DNA from: Symbiodinium kawagutii
Taxonomy: Eukaryota; Sar; Dinophyceae; Suessiales; Symbiodiniaceae
DNA length: 64,000 nucleotides
Reading direction: 5' to 3'
Assembly (NCBI GenBank): GCA_009767595.1
Contig: VSDK01003626.1
Location: 67,765 to 131,764 of the forward strand
The translations under genes were made by a program, and so were the position numbers. Below the pieces are notes generated by a model, which was not told where the DNA came from, did no database searches, and worked only from the letters and a program-made list of their open reading frames with translations. Positions 32,912 to 41,209 of the stretch are shown piece by piece; the stretch's first letter is position 1, and every line of letters begins with the position of its first letter.

Positions 32912-33625
32912 TGATGGCTTGAGTGATTGATATGAATTGCAATATTTGTTATTGAAACCAAACTAGTATATCATTATATATGACAACTAAACTAGTATGA
33001 GTGATACTAGTTTTTAGTTTATTTTTTGACTAGTATTAGTATATCATTAGTTAGTACTTATAGTGTTGAGTGAAATGATGATTCATTCAGTAGTTGGTGT
33101 TAGTACTCATTACTAATCATGTTGATCAGTGAAATAAATTAGTACTGAGAACTTTAGTTACTACTTTAGTGCTATTGGTAATGATATTAGCAATGCTATT
33201 ACTGAAAGAGTGATATTAGTGATATTGCTTCAGTGATATCAATTATGAGTCAGGTAATGATATTAGTGATTGATGGTCATTAGTGTTTTGAAATGATTAT
33301 CACTCATGATTATGGTTCTAAGATATTAGTTATATCAATGAAATAATGTTACTCTTTTGTGATATTACGTTTTAAACACTTAATGATACGAGCGACTAGG
33401 ACTATGCTTAATACTAAACAGGAGTGATACTTAGTGATTGTGGTTCATGAACCGCAAAGTCAAGACAGTGGTGCTTATTGGTGGCTCGTGATTATTTCAT
33501 TGATAGATTACGAATCATCAGTCAATGACGTTGATTCATCTTGATGGTGAAATAATGATCGATAAGACCAATGATCAACTTTGGTTGAAGGACTTATTGT
33601 TTTTTTTCATGAATGATCGATGCAT
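32912..33625. other. AT-rich DNA with ACTAGTATTAGT words
   Basis: Irregular repeats of ACTAGTAT, TAGTGATATTAG and TATCATTAGT. No gene. The segment ends at the 5' border of element 1. Confidence 0.6.
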
Positions 33626-33692
33626 GGTTTCACGTCTCACGGGGTTAAACACGAAGCCGACCTGCCTTTATCATAAAGTTTCGGCTTCAAGG
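33626..33692 (+). repeat. A1 split direct repeat
   Basis: Identical 67-bp partner of A2 at 41,120-41,186. It contains an 8-bp inverted repeat, GAAGCCGA (33,653-33,660) and TCGGCTTC (33,681-33,688), around CTTTATCATAAAG, so it can fold into a hairpin. Confidence 0.95.
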
Positions 33693-33696
33693 ATGG

Positions 33697-34650
33697 ATGT
33701 GGGGGCATCTGCCTGATTGCAGGTGCCCCCTTTGTGGGACCCTAACTCGGGTGTTCCACCTCCTGAAGACAGGAGAATCTAGCCGGCCGGACTTCGTTGC
33801 CATAGCCACTGATAAGCTTCGGGTGCTCGAAGGGGAACTGAGGGATCTGCTGGGTGACCCGGAAGCTCCCAAGGCATCCAAGCTGCCTGGGGTGGCTGGT
33901 GTGAAAGAGGAACCTCAGCGACAAGCTGAACACACGGGAGCTTTTGCCGTGGGTGCTGCCACGCCCCCAGCTCCCAATACTGAGGACAAGAGTCCTGCCA
34001 AGGTCGTGGAAGTACCGAAGCCAAAGGAGGTTGAAGAGGAAGAGAAGGGAGATTCGGAGCTCCCAGCTGAGAAGGAGGCAAAACCCGACAAAGCCAAATC
34101 TCGAAGGAAGAAGCGGAAAGAGAGGTCTGAGAGTAAGAAGAAAGCAGGCGGTGAGAAGGAAAAGAAGAGCCGCCGCGCTGAGTCTCCTGTACCTGCAGCT
34201 AGTTCGAGGGGCAGTGCAAGGGGAACTGATCAAGTGAGCTCCAAGGGAGAAGCATCTCCCAGCCGTAGAGATCGAAGAGAGAAGAGAGGACGCAGCCGAG
34301 AAAGGGAGAGAGACAGTTCTCCCAGTGAGGAATCAAGGAGAGAGAGGAAAAGGGCTAAGAGGAGAAGAAGCCCAAGCGAGACCTCCCAGGACGAGAGGTC
34401 ACCATTGTCTAGGGGAGGAAAGGAGAAAAAGGAGAATCCCGGTCGCCTGAAGCCGCCGGAACCTGCCTATCCTCCGACTTGGATAGGGGCATCACCGGGG
34501 ACAACACACGTTCCCAAAGCTAGTGGCTCTGGGTGGGTTGGCCCATTGCCCTACTCAGAACACCCTAGGTGGCATCAACCCCGTCGCAAGGGTGTCACCA
34601 AGGTAGCAAAACAAGAGCTTTACGCAAGAAGGAGAGGGGATTGGCGGTGA
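33697..34650 (+). CDS. ORF1, Gag-like protein rich in SR/KE
   Basis: A protein of 317 residues from ATG 33,697. The N-terminus has a CxCxxC motif (CRCPLCG, residues 8-14) that could bind a metal. A short helical part follows (DKLRVLEGELRDLLG). From about residue 95 the protein is extremely rich in K, E, R and S, including serine-arginine stretches such as RSRERERDSSPSEESRRERK, as in splicing-factor RS domains. It probably has a nucleic-acid-binding structural role. No capsid fold can be seen by eye. The frame of ORF2 is one step back (-1) and opens before this ORF ends. Confidence 0.72.
   Translation: MWGHLPDCRCPLCGTLTRVFHLLKTGESSRPDFVAIATDKLRVLEGELRDLLGDPEAPKASKLPGVAGVKEEPQRQAEHTGAFAVGAATPPAPNTEDKSPAKVVEVPKPKEVEEEEKGDSELPAEKEAKPDKAKSRRKKRKERSESKKKAGGEKEKKSRRAESPVPAASSRGSARGTDQVSSKGEASPSRRDRREKRGRSRERERDSSPSEESRRERKRAKRRRSPSETSQDERSPLSRGGKEKKENPGRLKPPEPAYPPTWIGASPGTTHVPKASGSGWVGPLPYSEHPRWHQPRRKGVTKVAKQELYARRRGDWR
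33701..33730 (+). promoter_or_regulatory. Hairpin at the start of ORF1
   Basis: GGGGGCA and TGCCCCC pair around an inner CCTG/CAGG stem with an ATTG loop. It lies four bases after the proposed ORF1 ATG. It may affect translation of the first ORF, or simply reflect the CxCPLC codons. Confidence 0.45.
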
Positions 34651-34658
34651 AGGGAGTA

Positions 34659-36089
34659 ATGGCTCCCAAGGCAAAGGCTAAGGTTGCCTTGAGAAGGCCA
34701 GCAGGGGCCCCGCCTCGCCTGCGTCGGCCAGCAGGCCATGTTGCCCCAGCCGAGCCTGCTGCTGTGGTAAAGAAGAGGTTGAAGGACCTTGATCTCCAAG
34801 GTCTTCGCAGGTTGGCCTTTGTCATCTTCCCCAATGCCACGTACTACGGAAGAGAGGTGTGCCTCTGTGGCACAGTCATGGGGCTCAGACTTGAGGAGCG
34901 CCAGATCTTCTTGGAGGTCAAAGCCAGTGGGACTTTGGATGATGGCCTCCTACGGGCCCTAAGTGGTAGGCCTTCCCGGAGGATTGATGTGCATGTCTGC
35001 GATGATGCCTGCGGAGACACCCTAGAGAATGAGTGGTTGGTCCATGGGAAAGACTATGAGGAGGATGATCGCCGCAACAAAGATTGGTACTCGAACTTGG
35101 AGAAGGTCGTTCCAATCGATGATGAGCCTGATGAGTTGGAGCGACTTAGAAGAGCAGCAGGGGAGGCAGAGGAAGCTCCCAAGAAGGCTAAGAAGCAGAA
35201 GAAGGACGAACGGGAGAAGGATGCTCCCAAGGAGAAGAGAAAAAGAGATGAGAGCGACGACGAGGAAGATGAGGACAGAGGAAGAAAGTCACTGGATGCC
35301 GTTTTCTCCGGTACGGGCTTGGACCCGGACAGTAAGCAGAGGGGACGATACATGCGCCGTGCACGGAAGGTGGGGAAGTCCAAGAAGAAGAAGAAAAAGA
35401 AGAGAGGTAGTGGAAGTGGATCTTCGACTTCATCATCTTCATCGGCCTCGGCGAGATCAGCAGGTGGAGGATCGAACTTGTTCCGGTCCGAGAAGAAGGT
35501 GAAACTTCTTTGGAAGAGGTTTCCTGGGGCTTTGACGGCCCACAGCCTCAAGGAGGCCAAGGAGAGACTGATGTCTCTCTCAGGAACTGTATGGATGGAT
35601 GACAAGAGATCCTTACCGCCGCTGTTTGTGTATTATGCACGACAGCATTTGACCCCTTCGATGTCAGCTCCCATGGCGCAAGAGACGCTGTCGATCACGA
35701 CAGCCCTGGATCTTATGATCCAGGGGCGGGTTGCAGCAGCAGCCGACTTGTTGTCGCAGAGGGTGAAAGCCCTTGAAACAATTTCAAGGGGCGGTCACTG
35801 GACCGTCGCGCGGCAGCTGGAGCTATGCAGGATCGACGACGGCGGGATCGCCGGGGAGGCCGAGGCATTAGCAGCGGCAAAGGATGCCAGGGAAGAGGAA
35901 AAGTTGAAGGGCATGGTGAGGAACATCGCGCCCAGACCAGGAGAGGCTGCAGGAAGCTACACAGGCAAAGGAAAAAAGGGCAAAGAGTCAAAAGGTGCAG
36001 GGAAGAGCAAGTCAGAGGAAGGCAAGAAGGGAAAGCAGGAAGGAAAGAAGGAGGATACAGGACAAGGATGGCAGCGTCAAACCAAGTGA
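34659..36089 (+). CDS. ORF2, second Gag-like protein
   Basis: A protein of 476 residues from ATG 34,659, eight bases after the ORF1 stop. The open frame extends upstream to 34,569, so ORF1 and ORF2 also overlap in a -1 relation. The N-terminus has paired RRPA motifs. A conserved-looking globular part follows (LRRLAFVIFPNATYYGREVC and VHVCDDACGDTLENEWLV), then a lysine-rich and serine-rich linker. A helical part comes next (SLKEAKERLMSLSGTVWM and ALDLMIQGRVAAAADLLSQR), then a G/K-rich tail. The helical part is the best candidate for a capsid-like region. The tail carries an A AAA AAG slippery site at 35,972. Confidence 0.7.
   Translation: MAPKAKAKVALRRPAGAPPRLRRPAGHVAPAEPAAVVKKRLKDLDLQGLRRLAFVIFPNATYYGREVCLCGTVMGLRLEERQIFLEVKASGTLDDGLLRALSGRPSRRIDVHVCDDACGDTLENEWLVHGKDYEEDDRRNKDWYSNLEKVVPIDDEPDELERLRRAAGEAEEAPKKAKKQKKDEREKDAPKEKRKRDESDDEEDEDRGRKSLDAVFSGTGLDPDSKQRGRYMRRARKVGKSKKKKKKKRGSGSGSSTSSSSSASARSAGGGSNLFRSEKKVKLLWKRFPGALTAHSLKEAKERLMSLSGTVWMDDKRSLPPLFVYYARQHLTPSMSAPMAQETLSITTALDLMIQGRVAAAADLLSQRVKALETISRGGHWTVARQLELCRIDDGGIAGEAEALAAAKDAREEEKLKGMVRNIAPRPGEAAGSYTGKGKKGKESKGAGKSKSEEGKKGKQEGKKEDTGQGWQRQTK
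35972..35978 (+). promoter_or_regulatory. A AAA AAG -1 frameshift site
   Basis: In the ORF2 frame the codons are gg(A) AAA AAG, the strong X XXY YYZ heptamer. A -1 slip enters the ORF3 frame, which is open from 35,825 onward, and reads on into the polymerase. The site lies 112 bases before the ORF2 stop. No downstream pseudoknot could be checked by eye. Confidence 0.6.
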
Positions 36090-39000
36090 ATGATGTCCTT
36101 CCTAAGGACTTGCCATCCAATGCACCAAAAGAGGAGAAGACTTTTTGCCAGACTACGGAAGAGAGCTCACAAGACCTGAGAGAGAAAGGCGTCGGGACTT
36201 TGGCTTCGAAGAGGAGAAAGAGAGGACACAGGATAGTGAGTGGCAGCTCGCGGTCCGATTTTTCAAAGGGCGAAGACCCCCGTTTCACTGCGAATTCAAG
36301 GGTTGAAGCACCCACAGTCTCTGCTAGCGAAGTAGATGCCTTGATAGCGGAGGCCCAGAAATCAGCTAGGGATTTGAAGGGAGACCAGGTAATAGACCTG
36401 CATGAAGGGGTCCAAGAGGACCATGAGCACTCCCAATCCTGGAGGGCAGCTCTGACTGCTCTCGTCTCACCGCTGCTAGGAACAAGTGAGACCAATCTCA
36501 CAGTTGCCGAGGTTGGCTGGGTGATCCTGGATGCGCTTAAGATGTTGGATGTGACCAATTGCAGACCCCCGTCCATTGGTAAGAAGAAGTCGGTTTTTCC
36601 ACTTCCTCTGCCTGCAAATCTAGGTAGCCTAGCTGACCATACAGACTTCTTGGAGGCGACAATCCGGGCTTTGAATAGCATGCATGGATGCTCTATGGGG
36701 CAGCAACTCAATGCTACAGCTGCCCGTGTGGTGAAAAGGGTGCGCGACTTGGTGGACGGCAGTGCGGTGCTCAAGGAACCCATCGTCATGACTAGCTTCA
36801 AAGATTTTTTCTCCACGAGAGGCTTAGATTACGCGGGTGAAGAGGTAAAGCTAGCCCGGAATGTGACGTGGGCTGGCATCGCAGCGTCTCTACCCGATGA
36901 AGTAGGCAACTTAGATATCAGGGAGTTCTGTGAAGGAGGAGTTCTTGAGTTTATCAATAATTTTGAAAACTACTTGGTTCCGGAAGAAGCCCAGGTGATA
37001 GGGAAAACTCCTCGTACAATGGTGTTGCCGGAAGACTGGGATGAAGTTGCTTCAGGGCTTGTGGAGAGAGGGTTGTGTGAAGTAATGATGGAGGAAGACC
37101 TGTTCCACGTGGGTGGTCAGCCCCTACTCAACGGTCTCTTTGCGGTATCCAAGGATGAGTTTAGTGGGTCAGTCGAATTACTGCGACTGATTATGAACTT
37201 AAAGCCATTGAATGGCCTGGTGCGACCATTGGAGGGCGACACTGCTACACTTCCTTCGGTGACAAGTCTGGGCACTTTGTTTTTGGATGAGGATGAGGTC
37301 CTGTGCGTGAGCAGTGCTGATATAAGATGCTTCTTTTACCTGTTCCAGCTCCCTCGGTTCTGGTTCCGGTATTTAGGGTTCGGGAAACCTGTTCCAAAGC
37401 ATCTCCTTCCTGTACATGGTCAGGGTCGTCGTGGTTACCTGGTGGCGAAGGTACTGCCTATGGGGTTTGTCAACAGTGTGGCTGTTGCTCAACACATACA
37501 CCGTAACGTGGTTCGGAAATGTATGGCTGGCCTCAAGAATCCCATAGGTGGTCATCAGGAGCTGCGTAGGGACAAGCCGGGTACTTCTGCTTCGTCTACC
37601 TTCCGTGTCTACTTAGACAACTACGACCAGTTGGAAAGGGTTAGCCGTTCCTTTGCGGAGACTGTGCGTGGTGAACCTTCCCCCGTTATGCAGGAGCTTA
37701 TCAAGGCCTATGAGTCTGCCAAGTTGCCCGTACACCCCAAGAAAACAGTACACCGTGAAGTCGTAGCGGAGGTACAAGGTGCAGTAGTCAATGGTGACCA
37801 AGGAACTGTGAGTGCAAAACCTTCGAAGGTAGCAAGGTATATTGGGTTGGTATTGCAGGTTCTTGGGGCAGGCAGGGCCTCCCAAAGAGAGCTACAAGTT
37901 ATCGGTGGTGGACTGGTCTACGTTGCAATGTTCAAACGTCCTCTTCTTTGTGGGTTGAACCATTTGTGGCGTGTTATCGTGGAGCTCGAGTCCAAGCCTC
38001 CGGGATTCCGGGTGTGGGTCCCTCGTGCAGTTATGTTGGAGCTTGCAAGGTTTGTCGCTTTGGTACCCTTGGCTTCCATGAACCTAAGGGCAGGTGTGGC
38101 TGACAGGGTTTCGGCCTCTGATGCCTCTACTACCGGAGGTGGTGTTTGTGTGTCTCGTGGTCTTAGTCCTTACGGTGTTGCTGCATCTAGGGCTTGCGTG
38201 CGTGGGGACATCCCCGAGGTTCATGACTTTTGCCAGGTGTTGCTGGTAGGTCTCTTTGACGGGATATCGGCATTGCGTGTGGCAGCTGATGTCCTAGGTG
38301 TTCCTATCGCGGGTCACATTGCTGTGGAGAAGGACGAGAAGGCCCGTCGTGTCACCGAGGCTAACTTCCCTGAGGTCATTTCTGTGTTCTCTGTAGAAGA
38401 GGTTTCAGATGAGATGGTCTTATCCTGGTCGCTGCAGTTCAGCAACGTTGGTTTGGTGATACTGGGAGCAGGGCCCCCCTGCCAAGGGGTTTCGGGTTTA
38501 AACTCGGATAGAAGAGGAGCACTGAGGGACAGCCGTAGTTGCTTGTTTCAGCACGTGCCTCGAGTTAAGCAGCTCCTCCACAAGCATTTCAGGTGGGCAC
38601 AGGTACACTCTTTGGTGGAGAGTGTTGCTTCGATGGACAGTCAAGATTGTGGTGTGATGAATGCCTCCTTTGACTGTGAGCCATGGTACATAGATGCTGC
38701 AAACATCACTTTAGCTCATCGTCCGAGGGTCTATTGGGTCTCTTGGGAACTTTGTGGAGGTGATGGTGTGGAGTTTTGGGCGGGTAGCGATGGACGTCTA
38801 CCTATTCAGGGTGAAGTGCGCCTTGTGGCGGAGGTTGACCCCAAGGACTTTTTGGAACCAGGATGCAGGAAGGTTTCAGAGAAACCCTTCCCCACCTTTA
38901 CAACTTCACGCCCATCTCCTGTACCCCTTCGTCGGCCTGCGGGACTTGCTGAGTGTGAACCCCACGAATTGGAAAGATGGCAGCAAGATATGCATCGGTT

Positions 39001-39838
39001 TCCCCCATATCAATACCGAGACCTACACTGCGTGCTTACTGGGAAGGGGGAGATCAGGACTCCCAGCTGCGTAGAGCGTGAGCTGATTTTGGGATTTCCT
39101 TTGGACTACACCAAGCAATGTTTGCCTAAAGCTCGTCATGGTACTGCTGACCATACGGATGCAAGGTTGACGCTTCTGGGTAACACATGGTGTATCCCTG
39201 TGATCAGTTGGCTTTTGGGTTGCTTGGTTTTTCCATTAGGGTTGTGTCCTGCTTTATCGTTGCAGCAGATTGTCTCCCGTCTTTGTCCTGGGTGTGAGCC
39301 ACGTTTGCAATCATTGTTGTTGCGGTCTCCTTTAAGGGTCAGCACGTCTACTGCTCCGGATTCCCAACTCTTGGTCAAAAAACTGTGTGGCTTGGTATCC
39401 CTCAAGGGGCAGGATTTGTTGTTGCAGTCCTCTTCATCAACCCCGGTTCGTTTTCACAGATTGAGAGCAAGTGTACCAGCCAAGCTCTGGCGTTGGGCCA
39501 CCATAGCCGGATGGAGATGGAGGGGTGAGCGAGAACACATCAATGTTTTAGAACTTCGAGCTGCTATGACAGCTATTCGGTACCGTATTGAGGAGCTAGG
39601 TGAACAAGATTGCCGTTGTGTCCATTTGGTCGACAGCCTGGTGGTGTTGCACTCTTTAGCTAGAGGACGGTCTTCATCACGCAAGTTGAGACGAACCCTG
39701 ATGCGAATCAACTCTCTTCTTTTGGTAAGTGGGTTACAGCCCACTTGGGCCTATGTCGATACACACCAAAACCCCGCCGACAAACCAAGTCGGCGACCTG
39801 TGCGAAAACCATGGGTAAAGGTAAAAAGAAGGTCATAG
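36068..39838 (+). CDS. ORF3, polymerase: RT, RNase H, DNMT3-like methyltransferase
   Basis: A protein of 1,256 residues from ATG 36,068 (frame open from 35,825). The RT has LRLIMNLKPLN, motif A SADIRCFF (D418), motif B LPMGFVNSVAVAQHIHR and motif C YLDN (515-518) where YxDD is usual. RNase H starts with SDASTTGGG (D685) but its next residues, INVLELRA (E1162), LVDSL (D1189) and NPADKPSR (D1238), come about 475 residues later. Between them lies a full cytosine-5 methyltransferase: motif I LFDGISALRVA (730-740), motif IV GPPCQGVSGLN with catalytic C805, motif VI ESV (E851), motif VIII HRPRVYW, ERELILGFPLDYT, and motif X LLGNTWCIPV (G1038-N1039). LFDGI, GFPLDYT and the single N before W resemble DNMT3. 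It would methylate cytosines in the element or host DNA. Confidence 0.88.
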   Translation: MAASNQVNDVLPKDLPSNAPKEEKTFCQTTEESSQDLREKGVGTLASKRRKRGHRIVSGSSRSDFSKGEDPRFTANSRVEAPTVSASEVDALIAEAQKSARDLKGDQVIDLHEGVQEDHEHSQSWRAALTALVSPLLGTSETNLTVAEVGWVILDALKMLDVTNCRPPSIGKKKSVFPLPLPANLGSLADHTDFLEATIRALNSMHGCSMGQQLNATAARVVKRVRDLVDGSAVLKEPIVMTSFKDFFSTRGLDYAGEEVKLARNVTWAGIAASLPDEVGNLDIREFCEGGVLEFINNFENYLVPEEAQVIGKTPRTMVLPEDWDEVASGLVERGLCEVMMEEDLFHVGGQPLLNGLFAVSKDEFSGSVELLRLIMNLKPLNGLVRPLEGDTATLPSVTSLGTLFLDEDEVLCVSSADIRCFFYLFQLPRFWFRYLGFGKPVPKHLLPVHGQGRRGYLVAKVLPMGFVNSVAVAQHIHRNVVRKCMAGLKNPIGGHQELRRDKPGTSASSTFRVYLDNYDQLERVSRSFAETVRGEPSPVMQELIKAYESAKLPVHPKKTVHREVVAEVQGAVVNGDQGTVSAKPSKVARYIGLVLQVLGAGRASQRELQVIGGGLVYVAMFKRPLLCGLNHLWRVIVELESKPPGFRVWVPRAVMLELARFVALVPLASMNLRAGVADRVSASDASTTGGGVCVSRGLSPYGVAASRACVRGDIPEVHDFCQVLLVGLFDGISALRVAADVLGVPIAGHIAVEKDEKARRVTEANFPEVISVFSVEEVSDEMVLSWSLQFSNVGLVILGAGPPCQGVSGLNSDRRGALRDSRSCLFQHVPRVKQLLHKHFRWAQVHSLVESVASMDSQDCGVMNASFDCEPWYIDAANITLAHRPRVYWVSWELCGGDGVEFWAGSDGRLPIQGEVRLVAEVDPKDFLEPGCRKVSEKPFPTFTTSRPSPVPLRRPAGLAECEPHELERWQQDMHRFPPYQYRDLHCVLTGKGEIRTPSCVERELILGFPLDYTKQCLPKARHGTADHTDARLTLLGNTWCIPVISWLLGCLVFPLGLCPALSLQQIVSRLCPGCEPRLQSLLLRSPLRVSTSTAPDSQLLVKKLCGLVSLKGQDLLLQSSSSTPVRFHRLRASVPAKLWRWATIAGWRWRGEREHINVLELRAAMTAIRYRIEELGEQDCRCVHLVDSLVVLHSLARGRSSSRKLRRTLMRINSLLLVSGLQPTWAYVDTHQNPADKPSRRPVRKPWVKVKRRS

Positions 39839-40932
39839 AGGCCCGGACCAAAGAGGAGAGGATTCGTGTCAGAAAGAATATGGGCACTTTGAAGTCTTTG
39901 ACGGTACAACCTAGCACACAGAAACGGTATCAATCAGCACTACAGCAGTTTTTCGATTTTTTGAAACGGGAAGATCTCACGCTCCCAAAACGCCGCGACG
40001 AACTCGACCCCATCGTCTCCGATTTTTTAGAACATCTATGGTCAACTGGTGAGGGTAGGTCAGTGGCGAGTAATGTTCTTGCAGGACTTCAGGACTTTGA
40101 CCCCAAACTTAAAGGTAAATTGCCAGGTTCCTGGCGCTTGATGAAAACTTGGACAACTAACGAATTGCCGAACAGGGCGCCGCCTCTTACGGAAGTGGTG
40201 TTGAAGGCGATGGTAGGTTGGTCGTTTTTCTCAGAGCACTATGAGTTTGGCCTTAGTCTGCTCGTCGCTTTTTACGGTTTGCTACGAACTGGAGAATTAC
40301 TTGCTCTACAAGCCTGGCAGATTCACATGACTGGCCCCCTCAGCCCTGCGGTTATCAACCTTGGATTTACTAAGTCAGGTAAGAGGCAAGGTGCTGAAGA
40401 AAGCATCACCATTTCTGAAGTGTCCGTGCTACGTTTTTTGTGGGCGTGGAAACAAAAGGCCACCGCTCATACGTTTCTCACAAGTAAACCTCATGCATGG
40501 CGACGTCTCTTTCAAACGTGTTTGGAAGAGTTGAAAATTCAGGAGTGGGGATTTCGCCCCTACTCTCTTCGGAGGGGGGGTGCGACAGCTTTTTTCACAA
40601 AGTTTGGTAGCCTAGACAGGGTCCTTGTCATGGGACGGTGGACTGCTGCTAAAACGGCAAGAATTTACCTGAACTCTGGCCTTGCTATGCTGGCCGATTT
40701 AAAGATCCCTCGTGCATTGCTTCAACCTTTTTTAACCGTTTTTGCAAATCTCCCTGCTACGCCTAAACTTGAGCCATCTCCTAAAAGGAGAAGAGCAGGG
40801 GGACGTGGAAAGAAAACCTTGGTGAAATCCTCGGCGTCAAAAGGGAGGGGGTACTGTCTTTTTTCAATTTTTCTCGTTGTTTTAAAGTGCTCGAGGCTTA
40901 GGATTTGCTCCGGTGTGGCGGAGTCCCCCTAA
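39811..40932 (+). CDS. ORF4, tyrosine recombinase
   Basis: A protein of 373 residues from ATG 39,811, overlapping ORF3 by 28 bases in the -1 frame. The N-terminal part is basic (GKGKKKVIEARTKEERIRVR) and then helical, as in SAM-like core-binding domains (STQKRYQSALQQFFDFL). The catalytic part has LLRTGELLAL (R159), YSLRRGGATA (R254), GRWTAAKTARIYL (W277, nucleophile Y286). The first position of the H-x-x-R box is Tyr and the second H/W position is Trp, both seen elsewhere in the family. It would insert a circular DNA copy through its A/B junction. The last 114 bases lie within B1. Confidence 0.88.
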   Translation: MGKGKKKVIEARTKEERIRVRKNMGTLKSLTVQPSTQKRYQSALQQFFDFLKREDLTLPKRRDELDPIVSDFLEHLWSTGEGRSVASNVLAGLQDFDPKLKGKLPGSWRLMKTWTTNELPNRAPPLTEVVLKAMVGWSFFSEHYEFGLSLLVAFYGLLRTGELLALQAWQIHMTGPLSPAVINLGFTKSGKRQGAEESITISEVSVLRFLWAWKQKATAHTFLTSKPHAWRRLFQTCLEELKIQEWGFRPYSLRRGGATAFFTKFGSLDRVLVMGRWTAAKTARIYLNSGLAMLADLKIPRALLQPFLTVFANLPATPKLEPSPKRRRAGGRGKKTLVKSSASKGRGYCLFSIFLVVLKCSRLRICSGVAESP

Positions 40933-41119
40933 GGGGCACATAGGGAGGCTTTTCCTGTTTCCCGGTGTGGCGAGGCAACAGGAAAAGTCGGGTCCCTAAT
41001 GTCTAAGGAGAGTACAAGGCTTGGGTAAGCCTGAAACCGTTTCCTTTCTATCATCAATTTCCTTTAATTTGTGACAAGCTTGGGTCTGCAATTGTAAAAA
41101 GGCTGAGGCGTGAGTGTTT
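40819..41119 (+). repeat. B1 split direct repeat
   Basis: A 301-bp repeat identical to B2 (41,210-41,510). It begins inside the recombinase gene and covers its stop at 40,932. It contains a perfect 11-bp hairpin stem, CTTTTCCTGTT (40,949-40,959) with AACAGGAAAAG (40,977-40,987), and a CCCCCTAAGGGG hairpin just before it. Confidence 0.95.
40949..40987 (+). terminator. Hairpin in B repeat, possible RNA 3'-end signal
   Basis: An 11-bp perfect stem with a 17-base loop, 17 bases after the recombinase stop and present again in B2. It may help form the RNA 3' end or prime reverse transcription. Position and repetition are seen; the role is inferred. Confidence 0.35.
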
Positions 41120-41131
41120 GGTTTCACGTCT
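41106..41131 (+). other. Candidate recombinase core site at the B1/A2 junction
   Basis: AGGCGTGA (41,106-41,113) and TCACGTCT (41,124-41,131) form inverted 8-bp arms with one mismatch around a 10-base spacer GTGTTTGGTT. The B1/A2 junction lies inside the spacer. Arm-spacer-arm symmetry is the layout of tyrosine recombinase crossover sites. One arm is found at each outer end of the element. Confidence 0.6.
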
Positions 41132-41186
41132 CACGGGGTTAAACACGAAGCCGACCTGCCTTTATCATAAAGTTTCGGCTTCAAGG
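41120..41186 (+). repeat. A2 split direct repeat
   Basis: Identical to A1. It follows B1 with no gap and is separated from B2 by a 23-base C-rich spacer (41,187-41,209). Confidence 0.95.
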
Positions 41187-41209
41187 CCCTCCCCCCCCTC
41201 CCAAGGCCT

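Noticed and set aside
35713-36816. A 367-codon minus-strand open frame
   Set aside because: It lies entirely opposite ORF2/ORF3 of element 1, whose domains are clear. Composition follows the complementary codons.
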